Shown: positions 51,195 through 61,331 of the stretch, piece by piece | How positions within the stretch are numbered: position 1 is the first letter of the stretch | Layout of the letters: every line of letters starts with the position of its first letter | Origin: an uncultured beta proteobacterium | GTDB taxonomy: Bacteria; Pseudomonadota; Gammaproteobacteria; Burkholderiales; Burkholderiaceae | NCBI GenBank assembly: GCA_903892315.1 | Contig: CAITHY010000058.1 | Coordinates: 14,690-78,689, forward strand | Length of the DNA: 64,000 nt | Reading direction: 5' to 3' | The notes under the pieces: model-generated | The model's input: the letters and a program-made list of their open reading frames with translations, nothing else | The model's database searches: none | Told to the model about the DNA's origin: nothing | Translations under genes and position numbers: made by a program

Positions 51195-51625
51195 AGCCTA
51201 GACATAAACGTGCATTGATGATTGTTGCAGCCCTGATCGCGATCGGTGTAGCCGTACTCTTAATTTTGAATGCCCTCAATAGCAATATTGCTTTGTATGT
51301 CACCCCAAGTGAAGTATCAGCAGGCAAAGCGCCTCAAGGCCAGGCTTTCCGGATTGGCGGTATGGTGAAAGATGGCTCCTTAAAGCGCGATGGCTTAACT
51401 GTGCACTTTGTGATTACTGATCTCGTAAAAGATATTCCCGTGGCTTATACCGGCATTCTTCCTGATTTATTTAAAGAGGGTAAAGGCGCCGTGATCCAAG
51501 GCCGCATGAATGCGAATGGTGAATTTATTGCTAGCGAAGTGCTGGCCAAGCATGATGAGAACTATATGCCTCCTGAGGCTAAGCATGCTTTAGAGCAAGC
51601 GCAAAAAAATGGAAGCAATAAATGA
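51191..51625 (+). CDS. ccmE: Haem chaperone CcmE
   Basis: The 144-residue protein has an N-terminal membrane anchor (about 8-27) and an OB-fold. The covalent haem-binding histidine is H121 within '[13 protein letters not shown]' (H-x3-Y with Y125). It carries haem from CcmC to CcmF. The start is GTG at 51191, overlapping ccmD by 4 bp; the 3' end overlaps ccmF by 4 bp. Confidence 0.95.
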   Translation: MKPRHKRALMIVAALIAIGVAVLLILNALNSNIALYVTPSEVSAGKAPQGQAFRIGGMVKDGSLKRDGLTVHFVITDLVKDIPVAYTGILPDLFKEGKGAVIQGRMNANGEFIASEVLAKHDENYMPPEAKHALEQAQKNGSNK

Positions 51626-53541
51626 TTCCTGAGTTTGGGCATTACGCATTAGTCCTGGCGCTCTGTGTTGCCTTCATTCAGGGGGTTTTGCCATTACTGG
51701 GCGCTCACTATGGCCGCCGTGATTGGTTGGTGCTGGCAAGACCTGCCGCGCAAACCGTTTTCTTATTACTGGCGATTGCTTTTGGAATCTTGGCTTGGAG
51801 TTTTTATGCTAATGATTTTTCTGTGCTGTATGTTGCCGAGCACTCTAATTCACAGTTGCCGGTGATTTATCGATTGGGTGCAGTATGGGGCGGTCATGAA
51901 GGGTCGCTCTTGCTATGGATCTTCCTGCTAGCTACCTGGACCATTTTGGTTGCTCAGCTTTCTAAAGCATTAGATGACTTTATGGTGGCGCGAGTGATTG
52001 GAGTTTTGGGCTTGGTCAGCAGTGGCTTGCTCTTATTTGTTTTAACAACCTCCAATCCGTTTGAGCGTCTATTGCCTGCGGCGCAAGATGGCCGTTCCTT
52101 GAATCCACTATTGCAAGATCCAGGTTTAGTATTTCATCCGCCCATGTTGTACATGGGTTATGTTGGCTTTTCAGTGGCCTTTGCATTTGCTATTGCCTCT
52201 TTATTGTCTGGCAGATTGGATGCAGCTTGGGCTCGTTGGTCACGTCCTTGGACAACCGCTGCCTGGGTTTTCCTAACACTCGGTATTGCTCTAGGCTCAT
52301 GGTGGGCTTATTACGAATTGGGTTGGGGCGGTTGGTGGTTCTGGGATCCTGTGGAGAATGCCTCCTTTATTCCTTGGCTTGTGGGTACTGCCTTATTGCA
52401 TTCTTTAGCGGTTACTGAAAAGCGTGGCGGCTTTAAGAGTTGGACTGTTCTCTTGGCGATTACCGCATTCTCTTTATCGCTACTGGGAACTTTCTTGGTT
52501 CGTTCAGGCGTTCTGACTTCGGTTCATGCATTTGCAACCGATCCAAGACGCGGCATCTTTATTCTGATCTTCTTATCACTGGTAGTGGGTTCGTCTCTGA
52601 TGCTTTACGCCTGGCGTGCTCCCAAGAGTTCAATGGGTGGTAAATTCAGCTTAAGTTCACGCGAGACATTGATCTTGTTAGGAAATGTTTTCTTAGTAGT
52701 CTCTGCCGGATCCGTTTTGTTGGGAACACTTTATCCCTTACTGATTGATGCCTTGCATCTGGGTAAGATTTCTGTAGGCCCTCCCTATTTCAATAGCGTG
52801 TTCGTGCCGATTATGGTGCCCTTGTTGGTATTGATGGGAATTGGTCCGTGGGCGAGCTGGAAGCAGAGTAATTTAATCAGCATCATTAAACGTTTATGGC
52901 TTGCTGGCGCCGTCGCTCTCATTGCAGGCGCTGTAATTCCCTCCATCATGGGTCAATTTACTTGGCTTGCAAGCATAGGCTTTATGTTGGCTTTTTGGGT
53001 CATCGCTTCGGGTTGCATGCAAATCGTTCGCCAAGCCAAGGCCGGGAAACCAACTCGTTCTTTTATCGGCATGCAGGTGGCGCATTTAGGCATTGCAGTT
53101 TTTGTTATTGGCGTCACGATGGTCGGTGCTTATCAAGAAGAGAAAGATGTGCGCATGTCCGCTGGCGATACGGTTGGTGTTGGCGGATATCAAATCCAAC
53201 TGCAGGATGTGAGTGCTGCTCGCGGTCCGAATTACGAGGCAATGCGCGGTACATTCTTACTATCCAAAAATGGTAGTGATCAGATCGGTCTTTATCCTGA
53301 GAAGAGAAGTTACTTTTCATCAACAATGCCAATGACGGAAGCAGCGATTGATGCTGGGCTTACCCGCGATATTTATATATCACTAGGTGAGGAGTTAGGT
53401 GATCAATCCTGGGCGGTACGCGTTTACTACAAGCCATTTGTGGATTGGATTTGGGGCGGTTGTTTGTTGATGGCTTTGGGTGGCGTGTTGGCTATGTCGG
53501 ATAAGCGTTATCGACTGAAGTTAAAGAGCAAGTTCACATGA
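51622..53541 (+). CDS. ccmF: Cytochrome c haem lyase subunit CcmF
   Basis: The 639-residue protein has about fifteen membrane segments and the WWD motif '[26 protein letters not shown]', with flanking histidines. It attaches haem to apocytochrome c with CcmH and CcmI, in the inner membrane with the active site on the periplasmic side. The length is normal. It overlaps both neighbours by 4 bp. Confidence 0.96.
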   Translation: MIPEFGHYALVLALCVAFIQGVLPLLGAHYGRRDWLVLARPAAQTVFLLLAIAFGILAWSFYANDFSVLYVAEHSNSQLPVIYRLGAVWGGHEGSLLLWIFLLATWTILVAQLSKALDDFMVARVIGVLGLVSSGLLLFVLTTSNPFERLLPAAQDGRSLNPLLQDPGLVFHPPMLYMGYVGFSVAFAFAIASLLSGRLDAAWARWSRPWTTAAWVFLTLGIALGSWWAYYELGWGGWWFWDPVENASFIPWLVGTALLHSLAVTEKRGGFKSWTVLLAITAFSLSLLGTFLVRSGVLTSVHAFATDPRRGIFILIFLSLVVGSSLMLYAWRAPKSSMGGKFSLSSRETLILLGNVFLVVSAGSVLLGTLYPLLIDALHLGKISVGPPYFNSVFVPIMVPLLVLMGIGPWASWKQSNLISIIKRLWLAGAVALIAGAVIPSIMGQFTWLASIGFMLAFWVIASGCMQIVRQAKAGKPTRSFIGMQVAHLGIAVFVIGVTMVGAYQEEKDVRMSAGDTVGVGGYQIQLQDVSAARGPNYEAMRGTFLLSKNGSDQIGLYPEKRSYFSSTMPMTEAAIDAGLTRDIYISLGEELGDQSWAVRVYYKPFVDWIWGGCLLMALGGVLAMSDKRYRLKLKSKFT

Positions 53542-54068
53542 AAGCAAAATTCTTAATCCCTCTGATCTTGTTTATAGGCTTGGTAGTCTTTTTAGCTGTT
53601 GGCTTAAATCGTGATCCACATGAAGTCCCTTCACCATTAATTAACAAGTCTGCCCCCGCATTTGAGCTTTCTCAATTGGCTGATGCTACTAAAACTTTTT
53701 CACCTACAAGCATGAAGGGTCAAGTGTGGATTCTGAATGTTTGGGCGTCTTGGTGTGTAGCTTGTCGCGAAGAACATCCTGTATTGGTTCAGCTTGCCAA
53801 ATCCCAAATGGCACCGGTGATTGGTTTGGACTATAAGGATAAGCGTGAAGATGCTTTGGCGATGCTGGCAAAACAAGGCAATCCTTATATACTCTCCGCC
53901 TTTGATGGTAATGGGCGAGTTGGCATTGATTATGGCGTGTATGGTGTGCCTGAGACTTACATCATTGATCAGGTCGGGGTAATTCGCTTTAAACATATTG
54001 GTCCGTTGACAATGGATTTGCTGAATCAAAAAATTTACCCCTTGCTGAATGAGTTAAAAAAATCATGA
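53538..54068 (+). CDS. ccmG: Thiol:disulfide interchange protein CcmG/DsbE
   Basis: The 176-residue protein has an N-terminal membrane anchor (8-23) and a thioredoxin fold with active site 'WASWCVACREEHP' (C73, C76) and the cis-Pro region 'YGVPETYII'. It keeps the cysteines of apocytochrome c reduced. It overlaps ccmF and ccmH by 4 bp. Confidence 0.95.
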   Translation: MKAKFLIPLILFIGLVVFLAVGLNRDPHEVPSPLINKSAPAFELSQLADATKTFSPTSMKGQVWILNVWASWCVACREEHPVLVQLAKSQMAPVIGLDYKDKREDALAMLAKQGNPYILSAFDGNGRVGIDYGVYGVPETYIIDQVGVIRFKHIGPLTMDLLNQKIYPLLNELKKS

Positions 54069-54535
54069 GGCGAGTTTTCTTGCTTGCTATTTGCGTATTG
54101 AGTTTGGGCAACGTGTTTGCCAAAGATGCTGCTCCACTTGCGGATGATCCCGTAACAGAGCAGCGCCTCATTAGTATTTCTGAAGAAATGCGCTGCTTGG
54201 TCTGTCAGAACGAGTCTTTGGCTGGCTCGCGCTCGGATTTGGCTAATGATTTGCGCCGCGAAATCCGGATATTGATTAAAGAAGGCAAGAGTGATGATCA
54301 AATCCGCTCGTTTATGGTCGAACGCTATGGGGATTTCGTACTGTATCGCCCGCCAGTGAAGCCGGTAACATGGTTGTTGTGGATAGGTCCGTTTGTTATT
54401 TTGGGCTTGGGTATTGCTGGCTTATTAATGTATTTAAGACGCAGAAATAGTCGCGTGCCTAATGTCATGCTGACAGATGCTGATAATCAAAAAATCGATG
54501 CACTATTAAATGCAAGCGATAAGAAAGAGGGATGA
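54065..54535 (+). CDS. ccmH: Cytochrome c maturation protein CcmH
   Basis: The 156-residue precursor has a signal peptide, then the redox motif 'MRCLVCQNESLAGS' (C44, C47), typical LRCxxC, and a C-terminal membrane segment with 'RPPVKPVTWLLWIGPFVILGLGIAGLLMYLRRR'. It reduces apocytochrome c for haem ligation. It overlaps the neighbouring genes by 4 bp. Confidence 0.95.
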   Translation: MRRVFLLAICVLSLGNVFAKDAAPLADDPVTEQRLISISEEMRCLVCQNESLAGSRSDLANDLRREIRILIKEGKSDDQIRSFMVERYGDFVLYRPPVKPVTWLLWIGPFVILGLGIAGLLMYLRRRNSRVPNVMLTDADNQKIDALLNASDKKEG

Positions 54536-55731
54536 AATCAGTGACTAGCTTTTTAATCCCCGCCTTTCTACTCCTGGTATTGGTATTGGCATTGCTGCTG
54601 CGCCCCTTCATATTCCCTGCGAAGAGCTTGGCAACATCGCGTCGTCAGATGAATGCCGTCATCTACCGTGAAGAGTTGGATAAGCTGGAGGCTGAATATA
54701 CGGCCGGTGCAATCACTTCAGCCGATTATGAGATTGCTCATATAGAAATGCGTCAGAGACTTTTTCAAGACACGATCGAGGAAGATGACCGAGAAGTTTC
54801 CGGATCTTCTAAGAAGACTGCAATCGGGTTGTGTATCTTTGTTGTCTTACTATCTTCAGCGCTGTATTTTTCTTTGGGGGATGTTGTCCGCATAGCTCAA
54901 AACAACTCCGAAAAACCAGTTACTCAAGAAGGTGTTGAGAAAATGGTGGCCGAATTTGCCATCAAAATGGAAAAAGATCCCGGTAACTTAAAGGGCTGGG
55001 CCATGTTGGCTCGCTCCTATCGAATCCTGGGTCGCGATCAGGATGCTGCTAAAGCATATGCGCGCGCTGGAAGCTTCATTGATACTGATCCGCAATTATT
55101 GGCCGACTATGCAGATGTATTAGCTAGCAATGCCAATGGGAGTTTTGTTGGCAAACCTTTGCAGTTGATTAATCAAGCCTTAAAGCTAGATCCTAATAAC
55201 TTGATGGCGCTTTGGCTTTCTGGAACTGCATCGTATAGTTCTGGAAACTACAAGGCAGCAGTTCAATCTTGGGAAAGGCTCGCTCAACAACTCCCGCCTA
55301 ATACAGATGAGGCGCGCGCTATTCAGGGATCTATTGCTGAGGCGCGCTCTAAGGGTGGTCTGCCTACTCCGGCGCCAGTTACTTCAAATGCAAAAGGTAT
55401 TAGTGGGAAGATTGAATTGTCTGCTGACCTTCAATCTAAGATTAAGCCTGGTGATATTGTGATGGTGATTGCACGTAAGCCGGGTGAACGTATGCCCGTG
55501 GCGATTTTGAAGGTGCCCGCAGCTGATTTTCCAATGGGCTTTACATTGAATGACTCCTTGGCGATGAATCCTAGTGCACCTCTCTCTCAACTATCTGAAG
55601 CAAGTGTTGAAGTGCGTATTTCGAGGACGGGGATGGCTAAGCCTGAATCGGGAGATTTAATCTCTTCAGTGCAGGCAATTAAAGTTGGCACAACTAATGT
55701 TCGCCTGCTAGTCGACCAAGTTCGACAATAA
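54532..55731 (+). CDS. ccmI: Cytochrome c maturation protein CcmI (CycH), TPR domain
   Basis: The 399-residue protein has an N-terminal membrane segment, a basic segment with 'MNAVIYREELDKLEAEYTAGAITSADYEIAHIEMRQRLF', a second membrane segment at about 105-120, and TPR repeats from about 145 ('NLKGWAMLARSYRILGRDQDAAKAYARAG'). A C-terminal beta-rich domain follows. It chaperones apocytochrome c to CcmFH. It is the last gene of the operon; no strong terminator follows in the next 200 bp. Confidence 0.9.
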   Translation: MKSVTSFLIPAFLLLVLVLALLLRPFIFPAKSLATSRRQMNAVIYREELDKLEAEYTAGAITSADYEIAHIEMRQRLFQDTIEEDDREVSGSSKKTAIGLCIFVVLLSSALYFSLGDVVRIAQNNSEKPVTQEGVEKMVAEFAIKMEKDPGNLKGWAMLARSYRILGRDQDAAKAYARAGSFIDTDPQLLADYADVLASNANGSFVGKPLQLINQALKLDPNNLMALWLSGTASYSSGNYKAAVQSWERLAQQLPPNTDEARAIQGSIAEARSKGGLPTPAPVTSNAKGISGKIELSADLQSKIKPGDIVMVIARKPGERMPVAILKVPAADFPMGFTLNDSLAMNPSAPLSQLSEASVEVRISRTGMAKPESGDLISSVQAIKVGTTNVRLLVDQVRQ

Positions 55732-55937
55732 TGATTTAGCCCCTGCCAACAAATGGCATGTTTGGTTGCCGTATCAGGTGCTGATATTGGGCGCGGTACA
55801 TGTGCAGAGATTGCGCCTTCATCATGTTCTTTAGGATTGCTTAAAAGCCTCATAGCATCGTGATTTGTTCAGCCTGCTTTGAAACCTTTGCCGAATGCTT
55901 TGCTCGGGGCATAATGCAAAAAACATGAGAGATTTCC
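55732..55937. other. Intergenic spacer, ccmI to TAXI receptor gene
   Basis: The 206-bp spacer has no convincing gene or intrinsic terminator. An antisense reading frame covering 55587-55853 is a shadow and was not accepted. A promoter for the next gene presumably lies here. Confidence 0.5.
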
Positions 55938-57239
55938 ATGAATTTCATCAAAAAGCAAATTTATAACCCCCTGGCTCTAGCCGCAGCCTTTCTTATCCTG
56001 CTAACCATCCTTTTCGGTATTTTGTGGGTTTTAGTCCCGCCACCACCAAAGTCAATTGAGATGGCTACAGGATTTCCTACTGGACTGTATTACCAGTTTG
56101 GTGAGCGCCTGAAAGCGGAAATAGCCAAAGAAGGCGTTGATCTTAAGGTGCGATCTACTGGTGGAACTTTAGATAACTTAGCGCTTTTGAATGATCCCAA
56201 GTCTGGAGTTGATTTTGCAATGGTGCAGGGCGGTGTTGCTAATGTTGCCGAATATCCAAATTTGGTTTCGATAGCCGGAATGTTTTACGAGCCCATTTGG
56301 GTTTGGTACCGTGAAGGCGCATTTAAAAATGATGGTGGCCAGCTCAAGATTTTAAGTCAGCTAAAAGGTAAGCGCGTCTCCATCGGAAATGATGGTAGCG
56401 GTACTTTAGCGCTTGCTCAGAATTTGTTACAGACTAGCGGTATCACAGACAAGGAAATTGGCGCGCAGAAATTAAAGCATGATGAAGCTATCGTCAAGTT
56501 AAATAATGGCGAATTAGATGCAGTATTTATAGTGGCAGCTGCAGAGGCACCCATACTGAAAAAGCTTTACGCTATTCCAGGTATTCGCTTGATGGATTTT
56601 GACCAGGCGGATGCTTACACCCGAAATCTTGCATATTTATCCAAAGTGACCGTGCCCAGAGGTTTATTGAGTATTGAGCATGATCTACCTCGTCAGGATA
56701 TCCAGGTAATAGCCGCTACTGCTACCTTGGTAGCCCATGACAATGTAAGTCCGGCAATGGTTTCACTCTTGTTGAGTGCTTCTTACGATATTTTGAAATC
56801 CTATTCACGATTACAAAAGGCAGGCGAGTTTCCCTCTGGTTCTGGATTGGATTTCCCATTACATGCAGATGCGGAGATTTATTTAAAGGACGGCCCTTCA
56901 TTCTTGCATCGCCACTTGCCGTTTTGGACTGCAGTATGGGCGGGACGTTTTGTCAAAATTGTTATTCCATTGCTAGTAATTTTGATCCCATTATTTACCT
57001 ACATTCCAACTACCAAAAATTTCTTCTTACGTTTGAAATTGGCTCAGGTATATGAGGAACTGAAGGCGATCGAAAGGAGTGCTCAAAATCCAGCATTAAA
57101 AGAAAAGAACTTTAAAGATCTTGAGGATATTGAGAGGCGCGTTGGAAATATTAAGGTATCCATGTTGGATGCTAAAGAACTTTATGACCTCAAAGGGCAT
57201 GTGGGTGAAGTGCGTCACCGCCTAAATTTAGTTCATTAA
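55938..57239 (+). CDS. TAXI-family TRAP solute receptor with membrane anchors
   Basis: The 433-residue protein has an N-terminal membrane segment (about 14-34), followed by a TAXI receptor domain: 'MATGFPTGLYYQFGERLKAEIAKEGVDLKVRSTGGTLDNLALLNDPKSGVDFAMVQGGVA', and 'KGKRVSIGNDGSGTLALAQNLLQ'. A second hydrophobic segment at about 340-357 and a charged coiled region to the end ('YEELKAIERSAQNPALKEKNFKDLEDIERRV') are not usual for free receptors. No TRAP permease is nearby. It may act as a membrane-bound sensor or feed a permease encoded elsewhere. Confidence 0.85.
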   Translation: MNFIKKQIYNPLALAAAFLILLTILFGILWVLVPPPPKSIEMATGFPTGLYYQFGERLKAEIAKEGVDLKVRSTGGTLDNLALLNDPKSGVDFAMVQGGVANVAEYPNLVSIAGMFYEPIWVWYREGAFKNDGGQLKILSQLKGKRVSIGNDGSGTLALAQNLLQTSGITDKEIGAQKLKHDEAIVKLNNGELDAVFIVAAAEAPILKKLYAIPGIRLMDFDQADAYTRNLAYLSKVTVPRGLLSIEHDLPRQDIQVIAATATLVAHDNVSPAMVSLLLSASYDILKSYSRLQKAGEFPSGSGLDFPLHADAEIYLKDGPSFLHRHLPFWTAVWAGRFVKIVIPLLVILIPLFTYIPTTKNFFLRLKLAQVYEELKAIERSAQNPALKEKNFKDLEDIERRVGNIKVSMLDAKELYDLKGHVGEVRHRLNLVH

Positions 57240-57253
57240 AAAGGGGTGTGAAT

Positions 57254-58219
57254 ATGAATAAGCTAATTCAACAGGTCATTTTAGTTTTTGGCTTGCTTGT
57301 TTCTATCGGCGTGCAGGCTCAGACCTACCCAAGAAAACCAATATCCATGGTGGTTCCTCAGTCGGCAGGCGGCACCAATGACATTGTTGCGCGCTTAATT
57401 GCACCATCATTTGGTGAGGCTATTGGTGCGTCTATTGTGGTTGAAAATAGACCAGGTGCGGGTGGCAATATTGGCACCCAAAGTGTTGCACGCTCAGCTA
57501 AGGACGGCTATACCTTGCTGCTCACTATCAACAGTGCGCAGGCCATCAACCCTTCCCTATATAAAAACCCTGGCTTTGATCCTGTAAATGATTTTGTACC
57601 TTTGTATTACGTTGGAGCGACGCCCTATGTATTGGTATCCCCACCAGGATCTCCTTATAAAACATTAGCGGATGTTGTTGCTGCGGCTAAGAAGAAGCCT
57701 GGAGAATTGTCCTATGCCTCAGCTGGTAATGGCACGATTAGCCACTTATTGGGCGCCATGCTAAATGCAAGCGCTGGCATTGAAATGCAACATATCCCTT
57801 ATAAGGGAGTGGCCCCAGCAATTAATGATGTATTGGGTGGGCAAGTGCCGCTGGCATTTGCGAGTTTGCCATCGGCACTCAATTACATTAAAGCAGGCAA
57901 ACTTCAGGCAATCGCGATTAGCTCTGCAAAGCGCTCGAGTGCTGCCCCCGAAATTCCGACGATTGCGGAAACCTATCCTGATTGTGTTGGTGAGGTCTGG
58001 GTCGCCATCTTTGCCCCTATTGGTATCAGTACGGATGTAGTTAAGAAGGTGCAGTCAGCAATGGAGAAGATCTTGTCGAAATCAGAAGTGCGTGAGAAGC
58101 TATCTGCACAAGGTCTAGATCTGGCGCCAGTCTCCACCAATAAGTTGAGCTCTTTGCTCAAGGACGAGTTGGCTAAGTGGGCGAAAATTGTGAAAGCATC
58201 CGGAGCTCAGTTGGATTAA
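57254..58219 (+). CDS. Bug/TctC-family solute receptor
   Basis: I choose ATG 57254 (AAGGGG 7 bp upstream) over GTG 57248. The 321-residue precursor has a signal peptide (cut near 'GVQAQT') and Bug hallmarks: 'KPISMVVPQSAGGTNDIVARLI', 'VVENRPGAGGNIGTQSVA', 'GNGTISHLLGAML' and 'HIPYKGVAPAINDVLGGQV'. It binds a carboxylate in the periplasm. It is adjacent to the TAXI receptor gene; no permease is nearby. Confidence 0.9.
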   Translation: MNKLIQQVILVFGLLVSIGVQAQTYPRKPISMVVPQSAGGTNDIVARLIAPSFGEAIGASIVVENRPGAGGNIGTQSVARSAKDGYTLLLTINSAQAINPSLYKNPGFDPVNDFVPLYYVGATPYVLVSPPGSPYKTLADVVAAAKKKPGELSYASAGNGTISHLLGAMLNASAGIEMQHIPYKGVAPAINDVLGGQVPLAFASLPSALNYIKAGKLQAIAISSAKRSSAAPEIPTIAETYPDCVGEVWVAIFAPIGISTDVVKKVQSAMEKILSKSEVREKLSAQGLDLAPVSTNKLSSLLKDELAKWAKIVKASGAQLD

Positions 58220-58251
58220 CACGTTTTTACTGCATGACCTAAAATAGACCC

Positions 58252-59007
58252 ATGACGATTACTGGCCTTGCGCCTATACTGACCCCCCTAAAGCAGATTG
58301 ATCAAGCTTTACGTGATGACGGCTTTGCTGTGGTTTCTGCCGAGACGGTTGCTGAATTTAGTAATGTAGATCTGTCTAAGCTTCAGGACCTCAAGAAGTA
58401 TTGGGAAAACCTGCCACGTGATCCTTATCTAAAGGATGGTGGGCGTTATCGTTTTCGTCGACATGCTAGCTATGAGATTCAGGGTGATGAGCTCACCCTG
58501 GTTCCCCATCGCGCACACTGGCAATCGCTGGATTACAACGCATTGCATGGTGGAATTGAGCGCTGGTTTGAGCCTATTCAGGGTGAGTTAGTGAGTAATA
58601 CTGCTTGGCAATCTGTCTTGCTCGGGCTTGCGCATATTTTGAATGGCCTGAAGCCTGTGAATACGTGGTTTGTTGAGGCACATCAATTTCGGATTGATAC
58701 TACTGATGGTATTGGGCGTCCAACACCTGAGGGCGCCCATCGGGATGGGGTGGATTTTGTAGCGGTCTTCTTACTTGATCGAGAGGGGATCAAGGGAGGC
58801 GAGACCAGAATATTTGATGCCTCTGGCTCTGCAGGTTTACGTTTCACTCTCACGCAACCTTGGTCTGTATTGTTAATGAATGATCAACGCATGATTCATG
58901 AATCAACACCCATTCAACCATTAGCAAAATATGGCTATCGAGATACCCTAGTTCTCACGTACCGCTCTAATGGGTTCCAAGATTCTCCGAGTCGAAGTCA
59001 GCAATAA
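58252..59007 (+). CDS. 2-oxoglutarate/Fe(II) dioxygenase, 2OG-Fe_Oxy_2 family
   Basis: The 251-residue protein matches the family that includes isoleucine dioxygenase and related amino acid hydroxylases: 'RYRFRRHASYEI', then the iron ligands in 'GAHRDGVDFVAVFLLDREGIKGGETRIFDA' (HxD) and the histidine in 'MIHESTPIQPLAKYGYRDTLVLTYR'. It hydroxylates a small molecule, perhaps an amino acid, using O2 and 2-oxoglutarate. It is 32 bp downstream of the Bug receptor gene. The substrate is not assigned. Confidence 0.87.
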   Translation: MTITGLAPILTPLKQIDQALRDDGFAVVSAETVAEFSNVDLSKLQDLKKYWENLPRDPYLKDGGRYRFRRHASYEIQGDELTLVPHRAHWQSLDYNALHGGIERWFEPIQGELVSNTAWQSVLLGLAHILNGLKPVNTWFVEAHQFRIDTTDGIGRPTPEGAHRDGVDFVAVFLLDREGIKGGETRIFDASGSAGLRFTLTQPWSVLLMNDQRMIHESTPIQPLAKYGYRDTLVLTYRSNGFQDSPSRSQQ

Positions 59008-59018
59008 AACCCCTTGCA

Positions 59019-60002
59019 TTACTCTGGCTCCATGCCAGCTTCTTTAATCGCTTTGGCCCATTTAGCCGTTTCTAGTTTGATTTTTTGACCTAGAGCTTCA
59101 GGCGTTCCTGGCTGAGTTTCAAAACCATTTGCAGAAAGTCGATCTGCCAAATCTTTTGATTTAGCTGCATTGTTGATGGCTTGATTCAGCTTGAGAACAG
59201 CGTCTCTTGGCATGCCCGCTGGACCAAATGCTGCAAAGAATGAGATGAGTTCATATCCTTTGATACCCAATGCTTCATTTACTGTAGGTAATTCCGGAAT
59301 AGCCGGCGAGCGCTTCAAAGAGGTGACGGCTAAGCCGCGGATTTTGCCTGCTTGCACCTGTGGCAAAGAAACTCCAAAGTCAGATGTAAACATATTTACT
59401 TGGCCGCCAATTAAATCAGTCATTGCATTGGGCCCACTTTTGTAGGAGACCCCAATCATTTTGATATCAGCAAAACTTGCAAGCATTTCTGATGAGACTC
59501 GCTGTGATGTACTCGCATAAGCAAAAGCCATTTTTCCTGGATTGGCTTTCGCTAGAGAGACAAATCCATTCAGTGATTTAGCGGGCACATCATTATTGAT
59601 GGCAACAATGAGTGGAGCAGATCCAAAAAACCCAATAGGAGTAAAGGCAGTATCTTGGTTATAGGGCAAATTTTTAACCAAGCTCTTCAGGGCGGCATTA
59701 GTGCTATTGGTTCCGAACAGAATCGTATAGCCATCTGCGGGGGCCTTGGCTACAAAATCTGCACCAATGAGGCCATTTGCGCCAGGGCGATTTTCAACAA
59801 CGACGGGTTGACCTAATGACTCAGACATTTTTGCCGCAAAGGCACGCCCAATTTGGTCGGTTGTGCTTCCAGGGGCAAAGGGAACAATCGCTTTAATGGG
59901 TTTGGAGGGGTAGCTGTCAGCAGCTACCATGGGGCTTGCAATGCCAATGAAGAGGCCCGCCCCGATCTGCAATAAACGAACTATCAAAGATTTGCTATTC
60001 AT
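59019..60002 (-). CDS. Bug/TctC-family solute receptor
   Basis: The 327-residue precursor has a signal peptide (cut near 'MVAADS') and the Bug pattern: 'KPIKAIVPFAPGSTTDQIGRAFAAKM', 'VVENRPGANGLIGADFVAKA', and a later 'GVSYKSGPNAMTDLIGGQVNMF'. It ends in 'WAKAIKEAGMEPE'. It is the third Bug receptor in the window and converges with the dioxygenase gene with 11 bp between. No permease genes are adjacent. Confidence 0.9.
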   Translation of the reverse strand: MNSKSLIVRLLQIGAGLFIGIASPMVAADSYPSKPIKAIVPFAPGSTTDQIGRAFAAKMSESLGQPVVVENRPGANGLIGADFVAKAPADGYTILFGTNSTNAALKSLVKNLPYNQDTAFTPIGFFGSAPLIVAINNDVPAKSLNGFVSLAKANPGKMAFAYASTSQRVSSEMLASFADIKMIGVSYKSGPNAMTDLIGGQVNMFTSDFGVSLPQVQAGKIRGLAVTSLKRSPAIPELPTVNEALGIKGYELISFFAAFGPAGMPRDAVLKLNQAINNAAKSKDLADRLSANGFETQPGTPEALGQKIKLETAKWAKAIKEAGMEPE

Positions 60003-60087
60003 ACTGTCTCCATCTTGTTTCCGGTAGTGTAGCGGGTCTATTTGGTTCTGGGCGAGTAGAATGAGTTTACGTTTCTACTGACTATTT

Positions 60088-61323
60088 ATGCGCTTTCGTT
60101 CAGCTGGCTATACCCCCCTTATGCTTCTGGCACAAACCTGTGCCTTATTGGGTTTTGCTTGCTATGCCGTCGTGTTAACGACTTTGCAAGAAGAGTGGCA
60201 TCTCAGTAATTTGCAATCAGGCCTGATTGCCAGCGCTTTTTTCTTTGGTTATATGCTTGCCGTTCCTTTGGCTACGGCTTTAACAGATCGGGTGGATGCG
60301 CGTAAGGTCTATCTAGTAGGCGGTCTTACGGCAAGCTGTGGTCTTTTGGGTATGGGTCTATTGGCTTCTAACTTTTGGACAGCACTCTTTTTTATGGCCT
60401 TGAATGGTGCAGGTCTTGCTGGTACCTATATGCCTGGCCTCAAGATTTTGTCTGATCGCATCCAGTCGGGAGAGTTAACGAGGCATATTGCCTTCTATAC
60501 CGCCTTCTTCGGTATTGGTACTGGATTTTCCTATTTATGTTCAGGTTGGATTTTAAGTGGGCTAGGTTGGCACTATGTATTTAGCCTGATTGCCTTAGGC
60601 CCGCTGAGTGCATTTCTGATTGTCTTGTTGCTAATTCCAGCGCTTCAGCATGAAAAATGGCAAGGGCCAATCAATATTCGTCTGCACGATATATTTCCGG
60701 CGGATAAATGGAAATTGGTTTTGCAAGACAAAAATGCATCAGGCTTTATTTTTGGGTATACCGCCCACACTCTTGAGCTCTTTGCATCGAGAAGTTGGAT
60801 TGTTGCCTTCTTTGCTTTTTGTGCAATTGCTTCTGGCGAAGAATTTTTTCTGACTGCAACTACTTTAGCTGGGGTGATTAATTTCTTTGGCGTGCCTTCC
60901 TCTATCTTGGGTAATGAAATTGCTTTAAGGGTGGGTCGTCAAAAATGGGTGTGTATTGTGATGCTGACTAGCGCGGTATTAGGGATTGCATTCGCTTGCT
61001 CAACAGGTCATTCATGGTGGTTGATTGTTGCTTTGGCTATTGGACATGCTATTTTCATCATGGCAGATTCTTCAACGCTCACTGCGGGCTTAGTGATCAG
61101 CGCACAAGAAAATATCAAGGGTGCAGCTATGGGCCTGCATTCGTTAATGGGGTTTGGTGGCGGCTTATTGGGACCTGCTATTTTTGGTTTCGTCTTGGAT
61201 ATCTCTGGTTCTCGTACTTCACAAGTTGCCTGGGTATGGGCGTACGTTGCCGTAGTCATGTGGGGCGTTCTATTTGTGATTTATGAACGGCGTAGAGGCT
61301 GGGGTAGTTCAGTGCGCGCATGA
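60088..61323 (+). CDS. MFS transporter
   Basis: The 411-residue membrane protein has twelve predicted helices, with the MFS loop 2-3 motif 'VPLATALTDRVDARKVYLVGG' and 'GRQKWVCIV' as the second-half equivalent. The C-terminal half has 'ENIKGAAMGLHSLMGFGGGLLGPAIFG'. The substrate is unknown. It is divergent from the Bug receptor at 60002, which may indicate a shared transport task. The 3' end lies 44 bp upstream of ccoI. Confidence 0.88.
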   Translation: MRFRSAGYTPLMLLAQTCALLGFACYAVVLTTLQEEWHLSNLQSGLIASAFFFGYMLAVPLATALTDRVDARKVYLVGGLTASCGLLGMGLLASNFWTALFFMALNGAGLAGTYMPGLKILSDRIQSGELTRHIAFYTAFFGIGTGFSYLCSGWILSGLGWHYVFSLIALGPLSAFLIVLLLIPALQHEKWQGPINIRLHDIFPADKWKLVLQDKNASGFIFGYTAHTLELFASRSWIVAFFAFCAIASGEEFFLTATTLAGVINFFGVPSSILGNEIALRVGRQKWVCIVMLTSAVLGIAFACSTGHSWWLIVALAIGHAIFIMADSSTLTAGLVISAQENIKGAAMGLHSLMGFGGGLLGPAIFGFVLDISGSRTSQVAWVWAYVAVVMWGVLFVIYERRRGWGSSVRA

Positions 61324-61331
61324 GTAATGAG

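Noticed and set aside
55587..55853. Minus-strand frame across the end of ccmI
   Set aside because: It is antisense to ccmI, with no RBS and no recognisable protein features.
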